A DNA stretch of 64,000 nucleotides from Simmondsia chinensis (lineage: Eukaryota > Streptophyta > Magnoliopsida > Caryophyllales > Simmondsiaceae): the NCBI GenBank assembly GCA_018398585.1, contig JAGTTD010000011.1, forward strand, positions 19,831,346 to 19,895,345, read 5' to 3'. The translations under genes were made by a program, and so were the position numbers. Under the pieces are notes generated by a model, which saw only the letters and a list, made by a program, of their open reading frames with translations, was not told where the DNA came from and ran no database searches. Below are positions 29,330 through 41,200 of the stretch, piece by piece (position 1 is the stretch's first letter; every line of letters starts with the position of its first letter).

Positions 29330-32300
29330 TTTCTTCATTCAGCTGTTGATCCACTGAGATTGCTTCTTCTTGAAGGGTTTGTTGATTTCTTTGGGCCTCT
29401 GCTGCCACTTGCTCAAGATCTCTAACTCTTGAGCCTTGAAGAGTATGCTGCTACTTGAGAGATGTAAGATGACCTTTAAGCTGACTCAAATGTTGCTCCA
29501 AGAGATGGATCTAATCTTCTAAGCCCTTGATATCCTGGGCTTATTGATTCTGAACATCTTTGGCTTCTTAAAGTTCTTCAAAAAGGAGCTGTAGGCCTCT
29601 TAAGTCAACTGAGCGTCCAAGATCCCTAATAGTAGCTTGACATTGCCGCTTCTAATGAAGTAGTGATGGGACCTATTGAGAAACTCTGATAAGCACCCTC
29701 TCCAATGCCTCGAGATCCTTGGCAATAGCAGATGCCACCTTAGGTTGTTCTTTCAAGGCCTTCATAAGGGGAAAAGCTTCTTGATATTTGGCTTCCTCAG
29801 TCAAAGAGAGAATAGGGAGATAAGCTAATTCCCCAAGCCTCTGGAATCTTGGAGAAATTTCTTGGTCCAATTGCTAGAAAGCCAGTCTTCCACTTATCCC
29901 TAACTTCTCTAGAGGGAATGAAATCCTTGTTGCGATGGCAGGAGAGTGGTCCTTGATGGTGACACCTGATTGAGGCAATATTAGAAAATGTCAGAATTGA
30001 ATTTCAACTTTAGAATCAAACCAAAGTGAGAGAGGTCAATGCGCACCTCTGGAACTTCAGTTGAGGGTGTAAAGGGAGCTGCTGCTAGTACCTCAACCAT
30101 AGGAACCTTCCTTAGAGAACCTCTGAAAAATGATACTTTGTTGTCAGGACTAAGTCATGGTTCAGATACCAAGAACCCATAAACCAAAGTAAGAGATGAT
30201 ACCTTTTTGAATCTCTTCGATGGTGATTGAGGGCATTCCTTGAGGTAGGAATGGAGCCTAAATGAGTTCCTATCTCGAAGGACCTTGAAGACAAGCTTCT
30301 CTAGGTAAGTCACTCATGAGGGACTTCAGAATAAGGGTGATCATATCTCTTCCTTCACCAATGCTTGAGCATAGACACTCTGTTTCTTGAGGAGACTCTA
30401 GCACATATCTCTAGGGTTGAGATTCTAGGATTTCCACTATGATTGGAGCTGTTGTTTCCTAGCATTATGCAAAGGTGAGTGCGGATAACCTTATAAAAGA
30501 ATAAATGAGGAAAAGGTCAATATGGAAAAGCCAATACGTCTGATTGAGAGACTATGGCTCTTCCTTTTTTCACTAGTTTTGAGATTAGCACTTCCTCTTT
30601 ATCAACTTCTTTTTCTAGTGCCTGAATAGCCCTAGTTGGAAGGGTAGGAGGAACCCTTCTCCTAGTTCTTTTCCTTTAGCCACTAACTTCAGGAGCTGGC
30701 GTGGAGCCTCCTAGAGGAGATTTTTCCAAAAGCATCCTGGTGAAACTCTATTTATTTCTGGGGGTCTCCTAAGTAGATCGAGTTGAAAAGAAAAATAAAA
30801 TAGAGATTAGCCTTTGTTCAAGCCATCTAAGAACATTTCAAAGCTAAGGCTGGCTGCTTACCTGGTAATGCCTTCTTTATTGTAGTTTGTCACACTCTGA
30901 TTGGTTGAGCAACTCTCAAGCTAGGACTTGCAAGCTTAAGGGAAGGCACAAAATACTACTTGGCACCTCTAGCTGCCAACAAGGACAAATAGGCTTGGAA
31001 ACAAGCTGAAAAGCAGGGTGTAGCATATAGGGCATACCTAAAAGGGAATAGGGTACCCATAGACTAACTTAATATGTAGGTTGAACTCATAAAGCTCCCC
31101 ATATTGAGAGAGTTGAATAGAGGTCCTATTAGCCCACCATAGGTTGATGGTCCTTAGATTTGGAAAAGGAATGTCCAGAACCATCCCAAATTGCTTGGCA
31201 AACATTCTAGGCCTATAAGTCTCTACACCAGGGTGAGTTTAGTGATAGAAGAAAAGATCATGAGGGCACAAGATTTCCTTCCAGACCTCAGCATTAATGT
31301 CTAGAGAGACATCGTAATGGAGGTCCAATTTCTTAAACCAAATAAGACCAAGCTTTCTCTCCTTGAATGGAGTCTATTGGACCCCTAACCTGCCTTAAGG
31401 GAACATAGGCTCCTCAAGGCATTGGTCAAAGGACCACCGAGGAGGTAAAAGGACCTCCATGCAAACAAACTGCTCCCCATAGCAGGTGAAGACATCACAT
31501 GTGGGAATAAAGGGTCTTCTATGGCAAAACTTGGGAAAGTAGGCTTGGGCTCACAATTGGACCGGCCACAAAGGTCTTCCTAATTGGACAACATTTTTCC
31601 TAACTATGATATTTCTAAGGTAGCCATAAACTTGGGCCAAGAACAGTGCTCCTAAAGTTAAAGGACCAGTAATAAAGGCCAGGTTCACCGTAACCGTCTT
31701 AAGAGATTTAAGAACAATGTTGGAAGAATTAGCAAAGAAAAACTTGTTCAACTAGACCAAGTAAAAAAAAAAAAAAAACCCTCTTCTTCCTTGGATCCTT
31801 GCCCATAGTTATGTCCCTCTGTAAGAAAGAACTTGACAAAGGTTTCGGATCCAGTAGGCGAAGTGGTCATAAAAAAAGAGGAAGCAACGACTTCAACCTG
31901 TTTTGAAACAAAAGAATCTAGAGGCAGTTTAGCTCCCCCCTAGAGAAAGACCTATTAAAAACTGCTATGTCATCTAAGGTGATACCAAGGAAGCCCGCAA
32001 GAAGGCCAAAAGCATTATAACAGACATTCAAACAATAGGTTAGGGCTATCACGATTGGTTACTCATACTTGAGTGCAATCTTAGAAAGCCTGATAGCTTC
32101 ATAAATGCGAAGATTCTTCCATTTTACCTTGTAGCTGAGTGTCAAGCAATCCACACAATCAGCATATTCCTTCGTAAAGAAAGTCCACTCCTTAAAGCGG
32201 TCCCTACGAATGACCTGTAGAAACAATATGAAGCAAAGGGGAGTCATCAATATCAGGGAATATGCCCTCGAGGCTGGCAACGTCAAAAGAGGGGTCAAAG

Positions 32301-32560
32301 ATTAGCCACGGGGCATATGGTTTGAAAGGAGAAGAAGGATCATTCTGAGTCATCCAAGAAAGATCCTCCTCAATGGTATTGAGGTCACTAGGGTTTTAGA
32401 GTTTATCTTGAACAATTGAAACATCTGATTGAACAAGATTTGTCAGTTGCTCTATGGGCTACTAGCCTGAGGGATGGGGATAGAAAGAGGATAGGTGATC
32501 CATTGTTAATGGTTTGAAAGATTCTAAAAGCTCTAAGGACGAAATCAGCAACAGAAAATG
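29330..32560 (-). pseudogene. E4 antisense PMD gene
   Basis: It matches the E1 antisense gene in order. The PMD remnant spans about 32298-31551 (FKEWTFFTKEYADCV, YNAFGLLAGFLGITLDD, NKFFFANSSNIVL, LTLGALFLAQVYGYLRN, GRPLWPVQL). The C-terminal coiled-coil remnant is at about 29870-29330 (KYQEAFPLMKALKEQPKV). A 17-18 A run at about 31766-31783 has expanded inside the PMD. Stops are frequent. Confidence 0.7.
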
Positions 32561-32798
32561 AAGGTTCAAAAGTTGAGTGCAACTGTTAAAAGCACCTAAT
32601 CACAACGAAAAGAGAGCATAGGGCGAAAAGTAAAAATTTTCGAATCCCTAACTGTCATATTTATAGGCATGCGGGAACGAAGAAAGATGAAAGATTAAAC
32701 AGTGCTCTCTCGAGCTCCCTGTAGTCATTGTAGTCAAATTAGAAAGATTCTAACTCATTGGAAATCTCAAATTACCAACGGATAAAAAGGGGGGCATT

Positions 32799-33953
32799 TG
32801 TTTACACCCCAAATCGAGGGAGTTGGGATGACACCATTTTAAGGTAATACACCACGTGCTTATCATGTGAGGCCATCCTCTAGAGATGTTGGGCCTTTGG
32901 ATGTTGAAACAGTGACCTCTCAAACCTAGTTGCTTGAAGAGTTAAAATCCAATAAAGGGTCTCAACCATTTCAAATGGTTGAAGGGCTAAAGGAGGCTTG
33001 AGCTTGAGGGACTTCCCAGAAGTTTGCAATACAAGTTGATTTGATGTTCGAGATAATTACTTCGAGCACATTTCCAGATAAGTGGCTCTCAAGTCTATCT
33101 AACAGAACGTGGGGCATCTAGAAGGAAATTTAACAAGTTATGGGGATGTGGGGCTTCCAGAAAGACGCTCGAGCAGATAATTTTCAGGGCACATTCAATG
33201 CCCATTCAGCGCCTCCAAGGAGCGTTGAGGCAGAAGTGGGAAGGAATGCCGGACAAATAGGATGCATCAGTTATTTCTGTTTCTATAAATAAGAGTCACT
33301 ATTTTAGTTATAAACTGTCCAGCACCGCCATACAAATTTCTTCAAGTTTGTTTACAGCACACCTGTGCTTTTTAACTAGAAGTAGCATAACTTAGCTTAG
33401 CTTAGCATAGCATAGATCACCTTTGTACTTGCTTTCTTCAAGGCAATACAATATTTTGGTTTTCTGGTATGAACTCGCTATTTTAATCTACTCTCACAAT
33501 CGGCGAGTTGAGAATTGAGGCGTTGGTTTAAAGCTTTGACGGTCAAGTCTTGACCATGATTGTGTTGATCTTAACATTAGTCTCACTGCTTAATAAGTCA
33601 GGTGAATTTAGGTTTGCTTGATTGTTTAAGGGCTTCGATGGCCAAGGCTTGACCTTGATTGAGTCTTGATTGAGTTGGTCCTTATCCAGTAGCCCAGATA
33701 CGGTTTGCTCTATTTTAATGTTGTCAAACTTTAACTCATTAGAGTTACCACAAGTCAAGGGTATCAAGCTTAAATATTTGATTGACTCAAGCTTGTAAGT
33801 GGACTGCTGAGGTCTTGAGTTTGTCTCCACCTCAATTCCTTACTTTTAAGTGTGCGAGGAAATGTGTTTGTAGGCTTTGTTCCATCACTATAACTATAAC
33901 TTGAGTTAGGTCCATATTTTTTAATTTTCTATCACACCCACACACACACACAC

Positions 33954-33985
<32 letters not shown>

Positions 33986-34233
33986 TGACAGAAAATTGGA
34001 GCATAAAGTCTCCTTAATTGGAGCATAAGCATAATCCACATTAGTTGAAAATAGAAGTTGAATTCACCAAAAGCACCATTTATTTTTCTCGAGAAGGTGA
34101 TTGGTTGAAGTCAAATATGTGCGGTCCAAAATTCAGGCTTGCTCCTACGTCATTCCGAGTCTATTTTTGCATGTTTGTTTGATTTGTATTTTGGGCAAAC
34201 ACACACACATTCAGCAAACAAAAATAGCAAACA
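32799..34233 (+). repeat. 3' LTR of E4 (1435 bp, enlarged)
   Basis: It starts TGTTTACACCCC and ends AATAGCAAACA, matching the E1 LTR ends. It is about 390 bp longer than the E1 LTR, mainly because of extra sequence at about 33728-34110 that contains the CA/TG hairpin. Other parts match at moderate identity. Confidence 0.8.
33923..33998. repeat. Long inverted repeat built on (CA)n/(TG)n
   Basis: AATTTTCTATCACACC followed by CA repeats faces TG repeats followed by GGTGTGACAGAAAATT. The arms pair over about 30 bp with one mismatch outside the dinucleotide run. Such a palindrome can form a hairpin or cruciform. Confidence 0.9.
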
Positions 34234-35560
34234 ATGCCAAATGCTATTGTAGTGCCCCATTGACCCTATCAAACTTCCCACACTTGGGTTTTTGATATTC
34301 GTAAGGGAATGGCATCGTGTTGTAGTGTGTCAAATATGGCTTTTAGTAACCCAAAACAGGTAGGCATATAGAAGCCTGATATTCTCCTATCCATTTGGAT
34401 ATCATGGATTTATATTTTTCTATGTAAGCTTAGACTGCTGGCTCTGAGCCTCTTCATTTGGTTGTCGCGCTCGTGTTGACGCACTAGGTTGATTGGCTAC
34501 TCGTGTAGCGAGTGTAGCTATTTCAGCCTTTTTTTTTAGCAAGCTTTCCTTATAGTTCCTAGAACTGCTCCTCTACACTTGTGGTGCCGATCACTAACAC
34601 CGAAATATCCTCTTACCGATCATGTATCAGCGTTTCTCGAAACACTTTCATAAAAACTTTCTTCATTGAAAAGAGAATTTATGTCTTCATATATGAGAGA
34701 GCTTGTATCCTCCGTCAGGTTGGTCAGCCTTATTTTACTTGTTGATACTGTCTCTGCATATATTGTTGACTTAGTCATTGATCGAGTTTCTTTCAAAGGT
34801 GTCACTCCTTCAGAACTTAAGCTAATAGAGCCTTCGGAGGTCGCCGACATGTTTTCCTTCCCTTTTGTGTAGGCTTTGGAAGGAGCAGTCCTATGTATCT
34901 TAAGTGTCTTTAACTTTGCATAAATTGGTTTCAAGTTCTAAAGCATAGAAGTTTTAACCTTCTTAATCTTTTGATGGACATCCTCCTAAACATACGAAGT
35001 GACCATGACATTCTCCACCAGCTCCAAAGTGATTGGAATCGGGCCGATGTATATTTGGTTTAGGACATTAAGGACGAGCTCTTTTGTAGAAGTCTTCACC
35101 GTGAATTTCTTCTGGGTGACTCTTCTTGGGGCTGCCCCTGCGAACTTCGAGGCAAATGATCCTGCCTATTTTCGGTTGACCACCATTGTTTGTCTCTTTT
35201 CGGACCTTTGAGCATTACGCTTGGTGCTCTTCGTTTCCTTCCTCGGGACTTCAAGCTTGCTTATAGAACGTATAGAGATAGATGCCTCGTCCACCACATC
35301 AAGTAGTTCCATGGAATTTTTCAGTGGGGTTTCAGCATCCAACAAATTCTTCCCACGCTTTTATTTAGGGTTACGCCGTTTCCTAATGGCATGACTACGA
35401 CAGCTGAAATAGCCATTCAAGCCAAACAGAACACTGAAAAGTTCATCTTCCTGCAGGTAAGCTCTCCTTTGACCACAAGAGTGGCCAAAAGCTCATTAAA
35501 AGTGACTGTCACTTATGCTGTCCTATTTCCCTAGCATCACATGAGTAGTTAGTGGGAAAA
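34234..35560 (-). pseudogene. Unidentified decayed frame (about 260 codons)
   Basis: From about 35400 down to 34620 one - strand frame stays mostly open, with stops near 35163, 34989 and 34938. It is rich in K, R, S and T (KRNAQRSEKRQTMVVNRK, FAGAAPRRVTQKKF, SEGSISLSSEGVTPLKE). I recognise no domain. It could be the tail of another retroelement ORF. The rest of the interval shows nothing. Confidence 0.35.
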
Positions 35561-35845
35561 TGAACTTCCATCGAAGATGAAAAGGACAATAAGGTCCCAT
35601 CGAGCATACCAAAACTTATGTTGAGCAAAACTTTAAAATTTATAGAACATGAATTTTCCTATATATGAGATGTACATGTGTTTTATTAATTTAGGATAAG
35701 GCCCTATTCAAGGCTATATACACCCTTAATTCCATCTCCTGAGGAGAATACCCATTGATTCTGACTAATGTTATGTTTATGTTTTAACCAATTGACTAGA
35801 TGACTAGAAGATTAATCGATTTAAGTCTATGAGAGACAGTTGTGT
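35561..35845. other. Non-coding, nothing recognised
   Basis: AT-rich sequence without long frames, LTR ends or repeats that I can identify. Confidence 0.4.
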
Positions 35846-36800
35846 ATTTAACTTGGGGGATATTTGGATCTAGTTTTAACTTGGGATTCATTTGTACTGA
35901 GGTTTGACTCAAAGTTTTATTGGATTCAGGCCGAACTAGGAAGTATTTTTGGACTAGAGTTTGGCTTGTGTTAGGCTTGACTTGGAATTCAGGTTGATCT
36001 CTGATTTAGTTTAGGTTTGGGATTGACTTGAAAGCCATTTAGATTTAGTTAGGTTTAGAAGTAATTTTAGTTTCGACTTGGTTGGAGAATAGTCTCAAAT
36101 TCAGGTTTGACTATGAAATCATTTTGGATTAGGGTTCGACCTAAGTTTAAGATTGATTAGAACATCATTTGAATTTGAGCTTGAGTTGGAAGTCATTTCA
36201 GTTTAGACTTGACTTTTAGGATTTGAAGTTGACATAGGATTCGCTTTGAACTTGGGTTTCACATAGAAGTCAACTTGGCTATGGATTTTGGGTTTAAGTT
36301 TAAGTTTGAGATATGAGTCATCTAATACTTTGGTTTGGCATAAAATTCAATTTTGGATTTAAGAATAACATGGAAGCCAATTTGGTTTTAGGCTTGATAT
36401 AGACTTGAGTTTGACATGAGAGCCATTATTATTATTATTATTTTAATTTGAATCATACATAAATGTTAGGTTGACTTTAGGTATGGCATAGATGTTCATC
36501 TAGGCTTAGATGTGACATGAAAGTCAATTTGAGATTGGGTCGTTCTGAATTTAAGCTTGATATGAAAGTAAATTTGGATTTGGGTTTAAAATGAAATTAA
36601 TTTGGGTTTAAATTTGACATGGAAGTCATTTTTGGAATTTAGTTTGATATGGAAGTCCTTTTGGATTTGGGTTCAACATGGAAGTTGTTTTTGGATTTAG
36701 GCCAGACTTAAAGCAATTTTGATTTCAGATCGAACATAGGAGTCGTTTGGTTTAAGTTTCCTAAGTCAAATTGAATTTAATCAACTAATTAGGTTGTTGA
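35846..36800. repeat. Degenerate tandem repeat (units about 30-45 bp)
   Basis: The motif GACATGGAAGTCATTTTGG followed by ATTTGGGTTT-like sequence recurs in many altered forms, for example near 36180, 36500, 36600, 36640 and 36670. Units differ in length and sequence, so it is an old minisatellite-like array. A (TTA)n stretch lies at 36423-36442. Confidence 0.7.
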
Positions 36801-38209
36801 CATAAAATTAACCCCAAAAAAAAAATGAATTTATTTTATTATTTGGGTTGCACTTAGTTCAAGACTTGGTTGCCTACGTACCCTTTTAAGAGATCAAGCC
36901 ATTCGTATTTCAACTTTATGTTGAATTTTTTTAAATTTGAGATTAGATTTGATTTAAAAGAGGCAAATCTTATTTAGCTAATCAAAGCATATTCTATCAA
37001 ACTCATTTATATTTCTTTTTTTTTTTCCCCCCTTCTTATTTCCATTCGAACTTCAAACTCAAGATCTTTTATGTTATTTTGTATCATGGTCAAATCAACC
37101 TTAATTTTGGGTTGTCCCGGTTTAAAACCACATGGTCCAACATTTCATGTTTGATATTTATTAATTTTGATTGCACATGTCATTTTATTTCGGATTTCCT
37201 TGTATCTTTTTTGGGTTCAAGTCAACCTAGTTCTAAAAATAGAACATTGGAGTTTTTGAAATTTGATTTTAATATTTACAATAGCAACTGAATTTTTATA
37301 TCAGATTTCCTAAATACCATTTACGGGATTAGGTTAAACGTAGTTCTAAACACCAAGTTTAGCAAGTATCCGACGAATTAGAAATTGGGAATTTTCCAAG
37401 TTTTGCTGTGCTTATGGTTTGCTGACAACAGAAACACGTGCATTCAAAGGCTCATATAGTAACTTGCATGAAAGTATACAGATGGGGAATTTAGTTCAGA
37501 CCCATCTGGTTCATACTCCTGAGAGGCAAAAGCTTCATTTTATTTTTTGCAGCATTTTTTTTTTATTTTTTATGCTGTTTAGGAAATAAATTTCAAACTC
37601 AGCATCCGGGGTAAAGTTGACCCTATGCGGGTACTACGTACCCACTACCGAGTACGGTAAGGCACAGGGCCTTGGAAGTGACTCGGCGGGGTCTAGAATC
37701 AACCCGGTAAGCGGTGAGGGTTACTTGGCTTTTGTCTATTCCGTTGACGATAAAAATGGTCAAACTGCTGCTAATTGTTGAGGAAAAATATGATTGTGCT
37801 GTTATTGTATAAAATTGGGTCCTAATACGTTGCTAATATATAAAATTGGATATTAAAATACTGAATCTAAATTAAACATGTAGGGACATAAGTTTAATTA
37901 AATATACATAATATATATATATATATATAAATTGCCCCCGCCCCCCACCACCTAACACTCAGACGGCTTCTCTCTCTCTCTCGATCATTCTAAGGACCGC
38001 CTTCCATCCCGCAACCCCCCCACCCCACCGTCTTCTCTCTCTTGGCTCATCAGTCCTCATAGCCTCTCTCCCTCTTCACCATCTTTCCATTTGTTTTCTA
38101 ACTTCTCCACTCAACTTAAAGTTACAATAGGCTTGGTCCTGTTTCCTTTCTCATCAAGAGTTTGAGTTCGACTCTTTTTAAAAGAATAAGCTCACTAAAT
38201 CCCGAAACA
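36801..38209. other. Non-coding sequence that may be the end of another LTR
   Basis: It contains an (AT)n stretch (37911-37930), CT-rich tracts (37967-38045) and, at the end, CCCGAAACA directly before the PBS-like motif at 38212. That arrangement would fit the U5 end of an LTR of another Ty3/gypsy family. I could not place the LTR start. No gene is seen. Confidence 0.35.
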
Positions 38210-38211
38210 AA

Positions 38212-38229
38212 TGGCGCTGTCTATGGAAA
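38212..38229 (+). promoter_or_regulatory. Primer-binding-site-like motif (TGGCGC type)
   Basis: TGGCGCTGTCTATGGAAA resembles the TGGCGCCGTCTGTGGGAA-type PBS used by several plant Ty3/gypsy families. It follows ...CCGAAACAAA, which looks like an LTR end. The element downstream is cut off after about 230 bp by E6. Confidence 0.4.
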
Positions 38230-38456
38230 AGGAAACGAGAAATGCGGAACCACTATACCAACTAAATTTTCCCAATGGTAAGAAACGCATGGGATGCACA
38301 TTATTGCAATATTGAATAAATTTTTTTAATGCCTTTTAAGTTTTGAGAATTAAGTGTTTTAAAAAGCATTTTTATAAAATAATATTTTCTCTTGAAAAAT
38401 AATTTAAAGAACAAATAATTTTTAAATCAATAAAAATATAATTTTTCTAACGTAAC

Positions 38457-39073
38457 TGTTGGATACAGTATTATATGCGTAATGCATAAAAATATGGGAG
38501 GTAATATCAATGAAAGATTTGAGGAAAAGGGGAAAAGAAAAGATATTACTTGGAATGCATGGAAACGAAGAAATACCAATGAAGTAACAATTGAGCAAGG
38601 TACGGATTACGCTCTCTTTAAGACGGTTTCCATGCTCCTACGAGTCAGAACTCGATGAAGTAGGTAAACAGCACGCCATCCCCAAGGTGCGACACTCAGC
38701 AAGTGCTATCACTCTCCGACCCTGCATTGGTCCAAGACGCCAAAACTATACCCTACACCTTAGTCCAAGTTCTCTAAATATGGGGAATATGTAAAGTAAG
38801 TAAGCCACACTTGTCCTTCCCATTTGACCAATATGGGATATATATAATATTTCTGAAAGGCAAATATTGAATTCTTATCAAAACCATAAATCATCAACTG
38901 CAATACATAAAGGCATATAATATGAGCATTGATTGAAAAATAACGTTGATCAAAACGCATGCAGTCAAACCGAACTTAAAACACGCCAATGCACATGTAA
39001 TTATATTTTTGTATTCTTATTCATAAAATAATTTATTTATATTTATTTCATAAGAAATTAAAATAATCCAACA
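38457..39073 (-). repeat. E6 left LTR-like repeat (617 bp)
   Basis: It starts TGTTGGATAC and ends ATAATCCAACA, a short inverted repeat. It matches 46599-47227 over its whole length (for example CTCTTTAAGACGGTTTCC and TGCATTGGTC.AAGACGCC). Confidence 0.75.
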
Positions 39074-40199
39074 ATCCCTCACGTATTTTAAAAATTTGGA
39101 CCGAATAGAGCAATCACACATCATGAAGGTGGCTTTGCCTTGAAACCTTCACTGGTGTTTTTGTGATTCCCGTACTAAAGCCAAAGTAGACTTGGCCTTG
39201 AAACTTTAGCTGCTTAGGGGCACGTAGAATGTTTGACACACATGACGTTCAAAGTGTATGTTGGTTTTCGAAGTTTGCACATTATGGTCTTGTGCATCAC
39301 CTGGATTTCATGAATGCTTTAGAGAGCTAGCCCGAACTATCATAGAAGCAGCCTATACTTCTACACTCATATAAGTGGATCTGTCAATGATGTGCTTTTG
39401 GCCACACACTCCACCCGTATGGGCTACAGAACCTCATTAAGAGCTATTTTAACTCAACCTCTATTACAGTCACAAGTAAGCATGCATGACACCATAGGGA
39501 TGGACTTATTATTTCAACTCATATATGAAGCATGCTAGCCAAACCACTCTATAATTTGTTGGTCCCTTTTCAAGGTATCCTTATGGGTGATCCATTCTTC
39601 TTTGGGCTTTGTCCCATCCCCCTTGATGTCATCTAGATCTCAACTGTAGCTAGAGTTGTCATCAAGAATCATCATTATAGCTTATATAGTATTAACGGCT
39701 CCATAAGTAAGATGCCATCTTACTATGTTTCAAAGATCTGGACCTACCATTACGGTTATTACCATGCACCTTTCCAATCGTAGTGGTGCTGTAAACACTA
39801 TCATATTAGTGATAATCTTTCACATGGAAATATTGCGTACTATATATTTTTTCTCTAGCGCTTTCCTCATCAATAAGGACTTAGTGCCATTCCAAATAAT
39901 ACTCCAGCCATACTTGCAGGCTTCCTTCTCATAGAGGTTTTATCATCCCCATAAAATGAGGTTGTGTATTGTCTCTTCCACGCATCTTTTTGCAGAATAT
40001 AGCTGTCGATACCTACCAATAACAAATTCATAATCCACGATGACAATATTTATCACATATAGAAAGTAGTTCAATGGGGCCACAATGTCATTAGTGTCTC
40101 CTTACAACAACGATGTTAATGATACTATAACTATAGGAAGCCTTATCATAATGGTTTGAGATAGTTTCTCATATGCAATTGGTCAAAGTTAGAGTTCTT
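39074..40199. other. E6 interior, left part; non-coding
   Basis: Only short frames occur on both strands. There are short internal repetitions (CCTTGAAACCTTCACTGGTG near 39138 and CCTTGAAACTTTAGC near 39195). Nothing is assigned. Confidence 0.5.
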
Positions 40200-40204
40200 T
40201 AATT

Positions 40205-40719
40205 TGTTATGATCCGAGAATTCAAGGTTTGAGCTATTGTTGGCTGTGTGGCTGTTCGGTGTTGGTGTGCTGGTGCGGTATTGCTGTTCTATCATTGGTA
40301 CTACTGGTTGTTGCTAGCTGTTAGTGGGCTGTTAGAAGTATAATTCTAGTTAGATGCTGCGGGTAATATCTGAATTGGAGCAAGTTGGCGCCAAAATGCT
40401 TTAAGAGTAAGTTAGAAGATATTTTTTGGTTATTCTAGATATTTTTCTAATAAGGCGGTTAGTAGTATGTCTTGATTCATTATATTGCTTGTCTTGTTTG
40501 CTTATAAGTAGCTGATTGGTGTAATAATTCAGAAACTTCAATGAAATATCAACAAATATCTCAATTTGAGATCAAACCTTCTCTGTCTCATCTAACTCTT
40601 CTATTTCTCATCCCTATTTCTCTAATTTCTCATCTCCATTCACTTCTTTCTCATCTCATACTCTCATCTATCTCAATTTTACTTAACTTATGCTTTGTGA
40701 TTCAATCACGAGCATAACA
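40205..40719 (+). repeat. 5' LTR of E5 (515 bp)
   Basis: It starts TGTTATGATCCGAG and ends GAGCATAACA. The 3' half (AATGAAATATCAA, TTTGAGATCAAACC, CATCTAACTC) resembles the E3 LTR. Confidence 0.95.
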
Positions 40720-40721
40720 AT

Positions 40722-40734
40722 TGGTATCAGAGCC
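40722..40734 (+). promoter_or_regulatory. Primer binding site of E5 (initiator tRNA-Met)
   Basis: TGGTATCAGAGCC lies two bases after the LTR. The leader (to 41200) is non-coding, and its start resembles the E2 leader. Confidence 0.95.
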
Positions 40735-41200
40735 TGGTTTGGCTTCCAATCGAGCTCATAATCAAGAAAACTTCAAAATCAGATTGTTGTGATGTGCAAG
40801 AGACTTAGATGCTTTGCATTTGATTTAGTTGAATCAAATTCAACTAAATTGAGTTGTATTGTGTCAAGCCTTAGTGTTAGTTGCAATTAATCAACAAAAA
40901 AAGAAAAAAAGAAAAAAAAAACAAACAAGATTCGTTCAGCTCAATTAGTTAAAGATCAGCTGCGATCATTCTTGTTTTGCAGAAATTAGGTTCAATTTTG
41001 AAGTGATTCAAGTTGTGTTTAGTTCGAATTTATCTTGATCCTTAAGCATCAATCAGGCTGTGATTACATTGGACTTAATTCTTGCTGAATCAAGATTGAA
41101 TTGATCAAGAATTTAGTTCAACAAATTTGTCCAGCAGCAACAGCAGAGCACTTGCAAGTGATTTGTGCTGCGACAAGGACATAAGAAACAAGTATCCATC

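Larger units (their letters stand above)
25766..34233 (+). mobile_element. E4: second, 5'-truncated copy of the E1 (Tat-like) family
   Basis: From 25766 it aligns with E1 starting at about E1 position 6972. The order is RNase H, second RNase H, integrase, antisense PMD gene, polypurine tract (32784-32798) and 3' LTR (32799-34233). LTR, gag, protease and most of RT are absent. A hAT-like element (28152-28948) splits the integrase tail. It is more decayed than E1. Confidence 0.85.

Noticed and set aside
33832..34041. His-Thr repeat peptide
   Set aside because: Translation of the CA/TG microsatellite hairpin.
38212..38283. ATG in good context (AAACAAATGGCG) opening 23 codons up to a GTAAG donor-like site, with CT-rich upstream sequence: a host gene's first exon?
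   Set aside because: The ATG coincides with a TGGCGC-type primer binding site after an LTR-like end, the frame stops soon after, and no second exon is seen.
38457..39073. Cassandra-type TRIM (5S rRNA-bearing LTR)
   Set aside because: No 5S rRNA-like internal promoter is seen in any of the three copies.
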